Shown here in pieces: positions 53,291 through 62,672 of a DNA stretch of 64,000 nucleotides. Under the pieces are notes generated by a model. The model saw only the letters and a program-made list of their open reading frames with translations, was not told the DNA's origin and ran no database searches. The stretch's first letter is position 1, and the number at the start of each line of letters is the position of its first letter. Source of the stretch: Nocardia testacea NBRC 100365 (GTDB lineage Bacteria > Actinomycetota > Actinomycetes > Mycobacteriales > Mycobacteriaceae). The stretch is taken from positions 1 through 64,000 of the forward strand of contig NZ_BAGJ01000269.1 of NCBI RefSeq assembly GCF_000308775.1, in the 5' to 3' direction. The position numbers and the translations under genes were made by a program.

Positions 53291-54125
53291 TCATTCCCGG
53301 GAGGTGAACGGCCCCGCGACGATCCGGCTGCCGGTGATCGACAGATCGGTGTCGAAATCGCATTCGATCACCGCGCTGGTGAACCGGGCCGATCGCTCGT
53401 AGATCTCGGATACGTGGCCGGTCAGCCAATGCGCGATGCCCAGCGATCCGACGCCGGTCACACCCGCGATATGGACGATGACCCGGCCGTCGGCCACCTG
53501 CCGGGCGAGGTAACCGATATCGATCCGGTTCGTACTGTCGGCGCGGAACGGAGAGCCGTACCGGTGCCCGGAGGCCTTGTCGACGAGATACCAGGTGCCG
53601 TCATCGTTCTCGAAGCGCAAGGCCGGGTCGGCGGCGAGCAGTCGGCGCGCCACCGGGGCCGCCTCCGGCTCGCAGATCACCACGGCGTCACCGGCCGGGA
53701 CGTCCTCGGTGTCGGGTTCGATCTCGAAGTGCGTGGAGGCCATGGACAGGCGAGCCAGGTCGACTTCCACCCGCTGCCGAGTCGCCTGGAAGCTCACGTC
53801 GAAGTGCGGATGTTCGCGTTCGTCCTCGTCGTCGGCCGGCCGGGGAATTCCGACGGCCACCGGGCCGACACCGAAGAACGCGCGTTCGGCCGGCGGAGCG
53901 CTCGTCCTGATCTGGCTGATGCGGCCCTTCGTCACCCCGAGGAGTTCCGCGATCTCGGGTGAAACTGAGACCGGCCCGATGGGCTTCCTCGATCGCCTCT
54001 CGGCGAAGTCTCGCCAGCTCGGTGGCCCGTTGCTGGTACAGCGTGATCAGTTCGGTGGCCCGCTGACCACGGCGCACCGGGTCCGGATCGCTACGGACCT
54101 CGTCGAACTCGTTGGCGCCATCCAC
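53291..54125 (-). pseudogene. HTH-containing protein split by a frameshift
   Basis: From a GTG at 54125 the frame reads VDGANEFDEVRSDPDPV, ELARLRREAIEEAHRAGLSFT. It then loses sense, while another frame continues EIAELLGVTKGRISQIRT, SAPPAERAFFGVGPVAVGIP and a 200-residue C-terminal domain to 53291. The join is at GGG 53956-53958, where one extra base breaks a helix-turn-helix in the middle. Length 835 nt is one more than a multiple of three. The C-terminal domain reads WYLVDKASGHRYGSPFRAD and is not recognised. It may be a true pseudogene or a sequencing error. Confidence 0.75.
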
Positions 54126-54219
54126 ACTTGCGAGTTTAGAGAGCCTTGACGGCAAACCGGCAGCGGCCGTAAGGTTGCGTTTATACCCCCTCAACCACCC
54201 AGGGACCGCGTACGGGTCT

Positions 54220-54238
54220 GGTTTATGGGGGATAAACC
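54220..54238. promoter_or_regulatory. Dyad between divergent HTH and small protein genes
   Basis: GGTTTAT and ATAAACC flank GGGGG exactly. A related GTTTATA-CCCCC occurs at 54179-54190. The AT-rich arms stand out in GC-rich DNA and suit an operator or promoter for the two divergent units. Confidence 0.55.
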
Positions 54239-54317
54239 CATGCTCGTCCCTCATGTTCCGCTCTCCGGCCCGAGTTAGACGTCCCTGTTCAATCCAGCGA
54301 ACCTGCGAGGTCAGACC

Positions 54318-54566
54318 ATGCCCGAACAGCGCCCGCCGCTGCCCATCCGGACCACCAACCGCGCCATGGCCGCGACACTGCGGCTCTGGCAGACCACCCG
54401 ATGCACCGACCCGGCGGTCCTCGAACGCATCGCCACCGGACTGCGTGGACTCACCGACGAGTGCCCGCGGGACCGGCACACCCCCGGCGCTCTCCCGGCC
54501 GAGCTACCCCCCGGCGCGATCGCGCGGCACCCGGTCCGGCAGCACCCGGACGATCTCGACGCCTGA
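54318..54566 (+). CDS. Small hypothetical protein
   Basis: An 82-residue protein reading MPEQRPPLPIRTTNRAMAAT, LRLWQTTRCTDPAVLERIA. It is soluble, helical in the middle and proline-rich at the end. GAGGTC precedes the ATG. It lies 25 bp before the Cys-rich protein gene, so they are likely co-transcribed, opposite the HTH gene. No family recognised. Confidence 0.6.
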   Translation: MPEQRPPLPIRTTNRAMAATLRLWQTTRCTDPAVLERIATGLRGLTDECPRDRHTPGALPAELPPGAIARHPVRQHPDDLDA

Positions 54567-54591
54567 CCACCACCAGCCCAGAAAGACAGAC

Positions 54592-55050
54592 ATGCCACAG
54601 CACGGCGAACCGGTGTGCGGATGCCGCATCGCGCCCTGGATCCACACCGGAATGCTCGTACCGAAATCCGCACCCGGGCTCTACTACTGCCCGGAGAAGT
54701 CGTACTGCCTCCACGGCACCCGGCTGCGGCACGGCCGGATCGCGAGCCACTGGCGCAACGTTCCCGGTGAATGCCCCTGGGTGGGAATCACCGTCGTCGA
54801 CACACCGATCTGCGAGTGCGGACGCGGGCCGTGGATCAACCTCCGGCAACTACGAATTTTCCTCCGCGAGAACCTCATCGGCCCGGTCACCGCCGTCGGC
54901 TGCCCGGGATTGTGCCCGGGAACCCTGGTACGGGTCGACGGCGAACGGATAGTCGACCATCCGCGCGACAATCGGACCCGGTGCGCCTGGTCCGGCACGC
55001 GGATCATTCCTCTCGGCACACCCCCGCCACTGTTCCCGCCGACCCGCTGA
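54592..55050 (+). CDS. Cys-rich hypothetical protein
   Basis: A 152-residue protein with about eleven cysteines, including CGC (residues 9-11), YYCPEKSYC, ICECGRG and GCPGLCPG. The spacing suggests one or more zinc or iron-sulfur sites. It has no signal peptide or membrane helix. It follows the 82-residue gene by 25 bp. I do not recognise it. Confidence 0.65.
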   Translation: MPQHGEPVCGCRIAPWIHTGMLVPKSAPGLYYCPEKSYCLHGTRLRHGRIASHWRNVPGECPWVGITVVDTPICECGRGPWINLRQLRIFLRENLIGPVTAVGCPGLCPGTLVRVDGERIVDHPRDNRTRCAWSGTRIIPLGTPPPLFPPTR

Positions 55051-55158
55051 GCCCACCCCGGTGCGGCCCGGGCAGCCGAACGGTCCGTGACAGCGACGGG
55101 CCGCGCGGTACGGGCCCCACTAGTATCGGTCGACAGTCGATCGAAGGAGAACGACCGC

Positions 55159-56160
55159 GTGCGCCGACAGATTCTCAATCAGCCCCAGACCGCTCCCGAG
55201 GAGGCGCTCGAGGGGCTCGCGCTCACCAATCCGACACTCGTCCGCTATGACCGCGCGCGTGGCATCGTCACCCGGGCCACCCCGGCGAAGGACAAGGTCG
55301 GGCTCGTCTCCGGCGGTGGATCCGGCCACGAACCCTTACACGCCGGTTTCGTCGGCCACGGCATGCTCGATGTGGCCGTACCCGGCGCGGTGTTCGCGAG
55401 CCCCACGGCGCTCCAGGTGCACGAGGGCACCGTGGCCGCCGACTCCGGGCGGGGTGTCGTGCAGATCGTGAAGAACTACACCGGCGATGTGCTCAACTTC
55501 GAGATCGCGGGCGAACTGGCCGGTGACGACAACGCCGTCGCCACCGAAACCGTGCTCGTGGACGACGATCTGGCCACGCAGACCGCGGACGACGACGGGC
55601 CGGGCCGCCGCGGTACCGCGGCCGTACTCGCGGTCGAGAAGCTGTGCGGCGCGAGCGCGGAGGCGGGCGCCGATCTGCACGCGGTCGCCGAGATCGGCCG
55701 CCGCGTCGCGCGCAATGCCCGGACGCTCGCCTTCGCGCTCGGCGCCGGTACACACCCCGGTGGAACCGCGCCGGCATTCACACTCGAACCCGGTGAGGTC
55801 GAACTGGGTGTCGGTATCCACGGCGAACGCGGCACCGGACGGGTGCCGTTCGCCGACGCCGATACGCTGGTATCGCGGCTGGTCGACCCGCTGGTCGCCG
55901 AACTCGGCCTGGCCCGCGGGTCCGCGGTCATCGCCCTCGTCAACGGTCTCGGCGGCGCCTACCCCATCGAACTGTCCATCGCGGCGCGCGCGGTGCACCG
56001 GCAACTCGGCGGGCGCGGGATCACCGTCGCCCGGTCGCTGGCCGGCAGCTATGTCACCTCCCTCGATATGGTCGGGATCTCGCTGACCCTGCTGCCCGCG
56101 GACGCGGATCTGCTGCCGCTCTGGGACGCACCCGTCCGCACGCCGGCCCTGACCTGGTGA
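55159..56160 (+). CDS. dhaK: Dihydroxyacetone kinase subunit DhaK
   Basis: A 333-residue DhaK. VSGGGSGHEPLHAGFVG binds the phosphate-acceptor sugar, and GIHGERG holds the His (about residue 221) that forms a hemiaminal with dihydroxyacetone. The GTG at 55159 follows GAAGGAG. dhaL starts 13 bp after its stop. No dhaM or ATP-dependent fusion is present, so the phosphate donor is not shown here. Confidence 0.94.
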   Translation: MRRQILNQPQTAPEEALEGLALTNPTLVRYDRARGIVTRATPAKDKVGLVSGGGSGHEPLHAGFVGHGMLDVAVPGAVFASPTALQVHEGTVAADSGRGVVQIVKNYTGDVLNFEIAGELAGDDNAVATETVLVDDDLATQTADDDGPGRRGTAAVLAVEKLCGASAEAGADLHAVAEIGRRVARNARTLAFALGAGTHPGGTAPAFTLEPGEVELGVGIHGERGTGRVPFADADTLVSRLVDPLVAELGLARGSAVIALVNGLGGAYPIELSIAARAVHRQLGGRGITVARSLAGSYVTSLDMVGISLTLLPADADLLPLWDAPVRTPALTW

Positions 56161-56173
56161 AGGAGCCCTGCTC

Positions 56174-56851
56174 ATGAACAACGACGCACTACCCGCGGGA
56201 TTCGGACAGCGTTGGGTGCACACCATGTTCGACGCTTTTCTCGACCGCACCGAAGCACTCGCCGATCTCGACCGTCGCGCCGGTGACGGCGATTTCGGCG
56301 CCAATATCGCCGCCGCGCTCCGTCGCGCCCGCGAGAACATCGACACCGCGGCCCCCACCTCCTACGCGGACCGGCTGACCGCGGTATCCCGCGGTTTCCT
56401 GGGCACCGGCGGAACCAGTGGACCGCTTTTCGGCATGTTCTTCCGCGAACTCGCCCGCTGCGCAACCGGTGCCGAACCCACCCTGGCGGAGTTCTCCCGC
56501 GGCCTGACCGCCGGTGTGGCCACCGTACAGCGGTACGGGAAAGCGGAGGTGGGGCACAAGACCATGGTCGACGCGCTCGCACCGGCCGCCGAAACCCTCG
56601 CCGGCCGCGTCACCGACAGCGATCCCGTCACAGCACTCACCGCCACCGCCGCCGCGGCGGTGAAGGGCGCGTCCGGCACGGTATCGCTGCTGGCCAAACG
56701 CGGCCGGGCCAGCTACGTCGGCGAGGTGGCGCGCGGCGTGCTCGACCCGGGCGCGGCCGCCGCCGCCCTGATCCTGCAGGCCGCCGCCGCGGCCTGTGCG
56801 GAGCCGCCGGGTGATATCGACACCGGGTGGCTCGACGACGCGACCGCCTGA
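56174..56851 (+). CDS. dhaL: Dihydroxyacetone kinase subunit DhaL
   Basis: A 225-residue DhaL, the nucleotide-binding subunit. LDRRAGDGDFGANI gives the three aspartates (about residues 33, 38 and 40) that bind magnesium-ADP. GTSGPLFGMFF and VGHKTMVDAL follow. It pairs with DhaK to phosphorylate dihydroxyacetone; the phosphate comes from PTS in DhaM systems or from ATP. GGAGC lies before the ATG. Confidence 0.94.
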   Translation: MNNDALPAGFGQRWVHTMFDAFLDRTEALADLDRRAGDGDFGANIAAALRRARENIDTAAPTSYADRLTAVSRGFLGTGGTSGPLFGMFFRELARCATGAEPTLAEFSRGLTAGVATVQRYGKAEVGHKTMVDALAPAAETLAGRVTDSDPVTALTATAAAAVKGASGTVSLLAKRGRASYVGEVARGVLDPGAAAAALILQAAAAACAEPPGDIDTGWLDDATA

Positions 56852-56874
56852 ATCGTCCGGAGGGTACGGACGAT
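56852..56874 (+). terminator. Hairpin after dhaL
   Basis: ATCGTCCG and CGGACGAT, 8-bp arms with a 7-base loop, beginning one base after the dhaL stop. The 252 bp from here to the tRNA hold no gene I can support. Confidence 0.55.
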
Positions 56875-57126
56875 CGGACCCGGCACCGGATCGGCCGGAC
56901 GATCCGAGCCGCGCCCGGTTCATAGGTTCATTCGATAGCAGCGGTGAGCCGATTGCCGATCATGGCGCCACCGGCCGACGACGAACCGCCGGCCCGCGCG
57001 GGTCTGCCGGCGGCTCTGGATGCCCATGCGATGAGCCGGAGTAGGGAAGCATCCCCGACGTGGCGGACCCGATACGAACTCGGCCCCGACCACTCGGACG
57101 AGTCCGCTGATCAGGGCCTGTTTCTG

Positions 57127-57199
57127 CTCCCCCAACTGGACTCGAACCAGTAACCTGCCGATTAACAGTCGGCTGCTCTGCCAATTGAGCTATAGGGGA
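57127..57199 (-). tRNA. tRNA-Asn (GTT)
   Basis: Seventy-three bases fold as a cloverleaf: the TCCCCTA and TGGGGGA acceptor arms pair over seven positions, the anticodon loop reads CTGTTAA with GTT, and the T-arm loop is TTCGAGT. The 3' CCA is not encoded. There is no integrase or duplicated 3' end, so it is not marking an island here. Confidence 0.95.
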
Positions 57200-57399
57200 T
57201 TGCTCGGTGGCCTCGCCCGTACCGGGCTGACCGAGAGGAAACTCTAGCGTATGGGTGGGTGCGCGCCCAAATCGCCGGGTCGAGCATGGATGGGAGGCCG
57301 ATCGGGGGCTCGACCGGCCGCGGGGGACCGGATCGACAGGTGTCGGTGCGGTCGGGCAGGATGGGTCAGCACGGACGACTGGGAGGAGCTCCACCCACA

Positions 57400-57648
57400 A
57401 TGTTGCGGTTGATCATCGGTATCGCTGCCGGTTATGTGCTGGGCAGTAAGGCCGGGCGGGCACGCTATGAGCAGATCAGCGCGAGTGCCCGTGCGGTCGC
57501 GGGGAGTCCGGTGACGCGCAAGCTGGTGCAGGTGAGCAGACAGAAACTGTCGGACAAGTTGAGCACCCGGCCGAAGCTGGAGCCGATGGAGCCGCTCGAC
57601 GAGCGCACCACCGTGATGGTCCCGCACGATCAGCTACGGCGGCGGTAG
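57400..57648 (+). CDS. Small YtxH-like protein
   Basis: An 82-residue protein with one N-terminal helix (LIIGIAAGYVLGSKAGRARY) followed by a basic helical part, as in YtxH-like envelope proteins. Actinobacteria often place such a gene next to dnaG. GGGAGGAG precedes the ATG. It converges with dnaG, whose stop is 12 bp away. Confidence 0.75.
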   Translation: MLRLIIGIAAGYVLGSKAGRARYEQISASARAVAGSPVTRKLVQVSRQKLSDKLSTRPKLEPMEPLDERTTVMVPHDQLRRR

Positions 57649-57660
57649 TTCCCCGCCGGC

Positions 57661-59586
57661 TCAGGCGGCGCCGAATTCGCTGGTGCCCATGGCCTGTTCC
57701 AGCAGGCTCTTGCGGTACTGCTCGAGGGCGACGAGATCGGCGAACAGCGCCATATAGGTCTCCGGTTCGTCGACGGAGGAGACGCGGTGCAGCCGTGATT
57801 TGAGTTCGGCGATCTGCCGGCCGACCAGGGCGGCCTGGGCGTTGGCGAGGACCCCGGTGATGAATCGGGGAATATCACCGGTGGTCTTCACCGGTAGCGG
57901 TTCACTGGCCAGTTCGGAGACCAGCGCGCGCAGCGTGAGGTCATCGGTGTGGTCGCTGATGGCGCTCACCCAGTCCGCACCGGACAGGCCCGCCGACACT
58001 CCCCCGGCTTCGGCCATGAGCGTGCGTACGGCGATGTAGGCCGGGTGGGTGAAGGCGTCGGCCTCGAGGGCGTCGAACGCCGGACCGGCGATCTCCGGAT
58101 ATTGCAGACCGGCGGCGAGGGCCTGGCGCTGGGAGCGCAGCACCGGGTCGCGGGGGTCGGGACGGGCCGCGGGCGGTGTGGGCCCGGACTGCTCACCGCG
58201 GGGTGCCCGGGTGGGCGGGGCGGCCGCCGCGCCGCGCAACTTACGGGCCTCCTCGTCGACCCGGCGGTACACCAGCTGCGGATCCTGCCAGCCGGTCCAT
58301 TCGGCGAGCTGGGTCGCGTAGCGTTTGCGCAGGCCGTGATCCTTGATCTGGGCGACGATGGGCACCGCCCACCGCATCACCTCGACCTGGCTGTCGTAGG
58401 TGAGGGCCCGGGTCCGGCTGTCCTCGCGTTTGGCGATCTCCTGCCGCAGCGCGAAATCGAACAGCGGCTCCCGGCGGGCGACCATATCGCGCAGGGCGGC
58501 GTCACCGGACTGCTGGCGCATCTCGCAGGGGTCCTGGCCGTCGGGCGAGACCACCACGTAGGTCTGCCCCGCGACCTTCTGGTCACCGAGGAATGCCTTG
58601 AGGGCGGCGGCTTGACCGGCGGCGTCGCCGTCGAAGGTGAAGATGATCTCACCGCGCCAGAAATTGTCGTCCATGAGCAGCCGGCGCAGGATCGCCAGAT
58701 GGTCGTCGCCGAAGGCGGTGCCGCAGGCGGCGACTGCGGTCTTGACCCCGGCCAGATGCATGGCCATCACATCGGTGTAGCCCTCGACGACCACAGCCTG
58801 ATGCCCCTTGGCGATCTCCCGTTTGGCGTGCTCGAGACCGAACAGCACCTGAGATTTCTTGTACAGCAGGGTCTCCGGGGTATTGACGTATTTGCCCGGC
58901 ATGGTGTCGTCTTCGAAGAGTTTGCGGGCGCCGAAACCGATCACATCGCCGCCGAGGTTGCGGATCGGCCACAGCAGACGCCGGTGGAACCGGTCGATCG
59001 GGCCGCGCCGGCCCTGGCGGGACAGCCCGGCCGCCTCGAGTTCCTTGAAATCGAAACCCCGGTTCAGCAGGTGCTTGGTGAGCGTGTCCCAGCCGTCGGG
59101 GGCGTAACCGCAGCCGAACTGGGTCCAGGCGGTCTCGTCGAAGTTGCGGTCGGTGAGGTACTTGCGGGCGACCGTGGCATCGGGCCCGCGCAACCGTTCG
59201 ACGTAGAACTCGTGAGCGGCCGCATTCGCCGCCACCAGCCGCGACCGGGTACCGCGGTCGCGCTGGACCGAGGTCCCGCCGCCCTCGTAGTTGATCCGGT
59301 AGCCGATCCGGTCGGCCATCTGCTCCACGGCTTCGACGAAACCGATGTGCTCGATCTTCTGCAGGAAGGCGTACACATCGCCGCCTTCGTTACATCCGAA
59401 ACAGTGGAACAGGCCGTGGTTCGGCCGCACATGGAAGGACGGGGACTTCTCGTCGTGGAAGGGGCACAGCCCCTTCATCGAGTCCGCCCCGCCGCGCTTG
59501 AGCGCCACGTACTCGCCCACCACATCCTCGATCCGGACGCGCTCCCGAATGGCGGTGATATCGCGAGCAGGTATTCGTCCGGTCAC
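57661..59586 (-). CDS. dnaG: DNA primase
   Basis: A 641-residue bacterial primase. The CHC2 zinc finger uses C41, H44, C62 and C65 (CPFHDEKSPSFH, LFHCFGC). The RNA polymerase core has VVVEGYTDVMAMHLAG (toprim Glu) and FTFDGDAAG (Asp pair). The DnaB-binding C-terminal domain follows. It makes RNA primers for replication. The GTG at 59586 precedes TGRIPARDI, the usual N-terminus. Confidence 0.97.
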   Translation of the reverse strand: MTGRIPARDITAIRERVRIEDVVGEYVALKRGGADSMKGLCPFHDEKSPSFHVRPNHGLFHCFGCNEGGDVYAFLQKIEHIGFVEAVEQMADRIGYRINYEGGGTSVQRDRGTRSRLVAANAAAHEFYVERLRGPDATVARKYLTDRNFDETAWTQFGCGYAPDGWDTLTKHLLNRGFDFKELEAAGLSRQGRRGPIDRFHRRLLWPIRNLGGDVIGFGARKLFEDDTMPGKYVNTPETLLYKKSQVLFGLEHAKREIAKGHQAVVVEGYTDVMAMHLAGVKTAVAACGTAFGDDHLAILRRLLMDDNFWRGEIIFTFDGDAAGQAAALKAFLGDQKVAGQTYVVVSPDGQDPCEMRQQSGDAALRDMVARREPLFDFALRQEIAKREDSRTRALTYDSQVEVMRWAVPIVAQIKDHGLRKRYATQLAEWTGWQDPQLVYRRVDEEARKLRGAAAAPPTRAPRGEQSGPTPPAARPDPRDPVLRSQRQALAAGLQYPEIAGPAFDALEADAFTHPAYIAVRTLMAEAGGVSAGLSGADWVSAISDHTDDLTLRALVSELASEPLPVKTTGDIPRFITGVLANAQAALVGRQIAELKSRLHRVSSVDEPETYMALFADLVALEQYRKSLLEQAMGTSEFGAA

Positions 59587-59675
59587 GGGGTCGAGTCTAA
59601 GCGAGCGTCTCCGCGGCGGAACCCGAGCACCCTGACGGCTGCGTGCATACCGCCTTGCCCGGGAAGATGCGGAGC

Positions 59676-59707
59676 CCGTACGTGTGCACCCAGCCGTACA
59701 CGTACGG
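59676..59707. promoter_or_regulatory. Perfect inverted repeat between dgt and dnaG
   Basis: CCGTACGTGT and ACACGTACGG, 10-bp arms around 12 bases, lie in the 192-bp gap after dgt and upstream of dnaG. It may be an operator or terminator. Confidence 0.5.
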
Positions 59708-59778
59708 CGACCGGAGTGAAGAACCGGGGTCACGAGGGCCCCGACCCGACCCGCCGGAGGCGGGGCAAGAAGACACTG

Positions 59779-61029
59779 TCACGAATCGAGGGTGGCGGCG
59801 ATCCGCTCCAGGCGGCTCTCGGTGTAGGAGGCGATCTGGTCGACGATCACCCGGACCCGGGCGCTGTCGTCTGCGGCGGTCTCCCACCAGGGCAGCAGCA
59901 GCGGATCGAGCGCGGCGGGGCCCGTGGCGAGCAGGTGTTCGGCCACGGCGGTGAGCCGGGCGCGCTGTTCGGCCTGCCGCAATTTGTGGTCGGGATCGGA
60001 CATGACGTAGCGCAGCGCGACGGTCTTCAGGACAGCGACCTCGGCGGCGGCCACCGGCGGCACCACCAGGTCGGCGGAGTAGCGGGCGAGCGGACCGGTA
60101 TGGGCCGCTCGCGTCGCCACGACCGCCGCGTTGGCGAACCGGCCGACGAGTTCGCTGGTGAGCCGTTTCAAGGCGACCGAACTGGCGAGGGTGCCGTCGT
60201 AGACGAACACATCCGCGACGACCGGGAGTTCGGACAGCCGCTGCGCGGCGGCCACCAGATCATCGACCGAGAGGCCGCGATGCTGCACATGCCCGAGTTC
60301 GGCCAGCGCGACGCGCTCCACCGGATCGGCCAGGGCGCGCAGATCGATCCGGCCGGCGATGATGCCGTCCTCCACGTCGTGCACCGAGTAGGCCACATCG
60401 TCGGACCAGTCCATCACCTGGCATTCCAGTGCCGGACGCCGATCCGGAGCGCCCTTGCGGACCCAGGACAGCCGATCGGCGTCGGCCTCGTAGGCGCCGA
60501 ATTTGCCACCCGCCTCGGTGCGGTGCCAGGGGTATTTGATCGCGGCGTCGAGTGCGGCGCGGGTGAGGTTGAGCCCGACACTGCCGCCGTAGGAATCGAG
60601 GACCTTCGGTTCGAGCCGGGTGAGAATCCGTAGATTCTGGGCGTTGCCCTCGAACCCACCGAAATCGGTGGCAAAGATATCCAGCGCTTTCTCGCCGTTG
60701 TGACCGTAGGGCGGGTGGCCGATATCGTGCGCCAGACCCGCGAGTTCGGCCAGATCGGGATCACAGCCGAGGCCGTCGGCGATACCGCGGCCGATCTGGG
60801 CGACCTCCAGCGAATGTGTGAGCCGGGTTCGCGGCGTGTCACCGTCGCGGGGACCCATCACCTGGGTCTTGTCGGCGAGGCGCCGTAGCGCGGCAGAGTG
60901 CAGCACGCGCGCACGGTCGCGTGCGAATTCGGTGCGGTGCCCGTTTCCGTGGGCGCCGGCACCGGCGAGGCCGGCCGTTTTGGGCGCCTCGACGACCAGG
61001 CGTTCACGGTCGTGCTCGGTGTAGATCAC
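59779..61029 (-). CDS. dgt: Deoxyguanosinetriphosphate triphosphohydrolase-like protein
   Basis: A 416-residue HD-domain dNTPase. The metal site is H72 (THSLEVAQ), H101-D102 and H105 ([13 protein letters not shown]) and a distal Asp in [12 protein letters not shown]. It removes triphosphate from dNTPs. A GTG at 61029 begins [10 protein letters not shown]. Its place upstream of dnaG is a conserved actinobacterial arrangement. Confidence 0.94.
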   Translation of the reverse strand: MIYTEHDRERLVVEAPKTAGLAGAGAHGNGHRTEFARDRARVLHSAALRRLADKTQVMGPRDGDTPRTRLTHSLEVAQIGRGIADGLGCDPDLAELAGLAHDIGHPPYGHNGEKALDIFATDFGGFEGNAQNLRILTRLEPKVLDSYGGSVGLNLTRAALDAAIKYPWHRTEAGGKFGAYEADADRLSWVRKGAPDRRPALECQVMDWSDDVAYSVHDVEDGIIAGRIDLRALADPVERVALAELGHVQHRGLSVDDLVAAAQRLSELPVVADVFVYDGTLASSVALKRLTSELVGRFANAAVVATRAAHTGPLARYSADLVVPPVAAAEVAVLKTVALRYVMSDPDHKLRQAEQRARLTAVAEHLLATGPAALDPLLLPWWETAADDSARVRVIVDQIASYTESRLERIAATLDS

Positions 61030-61094
61030 CGCACCCAGTCTGCCATCGGGCCGTGACCGGCCGGGAGGTCCGGCGGCACCGGCGGGTGAAGGGT

Positions 61095-61790
61095 TCACTG
61101 CCCGGCGGTGTAGTTGAAATCCGCCGAGAAATGGGTGAGCTGATACCAGAGCAGCGCGGCGGTCTCCCGGGCGATACCGTGCGCCTGCGATTCCCGGGTG
61201 TACACCGCGGGACCGGTGCGGGTGGGCGCGGTCCAGGCGTCGAGGCCGGCGTCGCGGGCCATGGTGCGGGTGCGTAGCGAATGCCACGGATCGCTGACCA
61301 GCACCGCGGAGCCGAGTCCGCGTTCCTGCATCGCGGCGGCGACCGCCTCCACACTGCGTAGCGTGTCGGAACCGGTTTCCACCGCGACGATGGCATCCTC
61401 CGGGACCCCCGCCTCCATCAGGTACATCTTCCCCGAGGCGGCCTCGGTGTACAGATCACCCTCCTGCTTGCCGCCGACCGTGATGACCAGGTTCGATACT
61501 CCCTGCCGGTACAGGCTCGCCGCCTGATAGAGGCGGGCCTCGAATACCGACGACGGTGTGCCGGAGTACTGCGCGGCGCCCAGCACCACGATGGCGTCGG
61601 CCGGTGTGTAGTCCTCGATCCGCGCCACCTGCCACACCCGCACGGCGGTACCGCCCACCAGGATCATCCCTACCACCAGGGCGCCGCCCAGCAGCCGCCC
61701 GGCCCAGCGCAGGATCCCGGCACCGATCCCGCGCGCGGCACCGGAATCGGCACGCGAATCCGGTCGGGTACGCACTGGGGTCCATGTCAC
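61095..61790 (-). CDS. YdcF/SanA-like (DUF218) membrane protein
   Basis: A 231-residue protein with one N-terminal helix (about residues 25-50) and a DUF218 domain: [59 protein letters not shown] and [13 protein letters not shown]. SanA in E. coli affects envelope permeability; the exact activity is unknown. The GTG at 61790 is the best start. The 245 bp upstream to 62035 show nothing clear. Confidence 0.86.
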   Translation of the reverse strand: MTWTPVRTRPDSRADSGAARGIGAGILRWAGRLLGGALVVGMILVGGTAVRVWQVARIEDYTPADAIVVLGAAQYSGTPSSVFEARLYQAASLYRQGVSNLVITVGGKQEGDLYTEAASGKMYLMEAGVPEDAIVAVETGSDTLRSVEAVAAAMQERGLGSAVLVSDPWHSLRTRTMARDAGLDAWTAPTRTGPAVYTRESQAHGIARETAALLWYQLTHFSADFNYTAGQ

Positions 61791-62035
61791 GCCACAAGTC
61801 TGCCAGGCAGCTTCCGGGCCCCGGACACCGCGCGAGCCCGAACGCTCCACCCCGCCGTCACCTACGGATTCGATATCGGCACTGGTCACAGCAGTACGGA
61901 GCACTCGGACACGCTGTGCGAGCCAGGAGCTGGACTGTTCGAGGATCCGTTCGGCGGCCGCACGGCCCGCTCTTGGGGCCCGAATCGTTATCAGCGACCC
62001 GCCCGCAGCGGGAAGAAGACCGCCCGCCGCGGACC

Positions 62036-62280
62036 TCACCCGCCCACGCGCAGCGACTCTGCCACGGCCCGGAGACTCTGCCACAGCCCGGAAACCATGC
62101 CGAGCATCTGTTTCTCATACGCACGCACTCCCGCGTGCGGCGCCCCGGGCGGCGCGCCGAGCCGGCGGCACAATTCGGCGGCGTCCCGCAGCGCGACCGC
62201 CACACCGTTGCCCACCAGGATCACGGTGTGGACCGCGTCACCCGGCAGGGTGACCGGGCCGGTCTCCCGGTGCGGTAGTG
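62036..62280 (-). pseudogene. C-terminal remnant of an FAD-dependent monooxygenase
   Basis: About 80 residues read TGPVTLPGDAVHTV, ALRDAAELCRRLG, AYEKQMLGMVSGLW, which match the C-terminal FAD-binding part of PHBH/MhpA-type hydroxylases (GDAxH then ALRDA). No N-terminal Rossmann part is found upstream and the reading has no start near, so only a decayed fragment is left. The 390 bp from here to the cutinase-like gene hold only this remnant and low-information sequence. Confidence 0.7.
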
Positions 62281-62672
62281 GTTGCGCGGTCCGGACCGTC
62301 GTACACCGCCGGCACCGGCGCGATCCGCTCCCCCGCCTCCTCGAACACGCCGCGCGGACCGAGTGCGCGCGGCACACCGGGCGGGCCTCGAAACCACCGT
62401 GAGCGGGTGAATTTCGCGGCACGGCGCCGCCGGACGGTGAATATCCCGTTGATCAGGGCCGAACACCGGTAGATTCGACTTTCGGAACGGGCGTCGATGT
62501 GCTTGGCTATCCCTCGGCGAGATCTGAAGTGCCTCTGATCCATTACTCGGGGACCATGAACTCGCACCCACATGTCACACCACACAGGTGTGGCTTGCCC
62601 GTCGACTGTTTTGGGAATCCTGGGAACAGGTGAACGGCCGGTGGCCGTCTCGGTGAGCACATGGAGCACACG

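Noticed and set aside
57127-57199. tRNA-Asn as an integration site for an island
   Set aside because: No integrase gene nearby and no repeat of the tRNA 3' end was found in the window.
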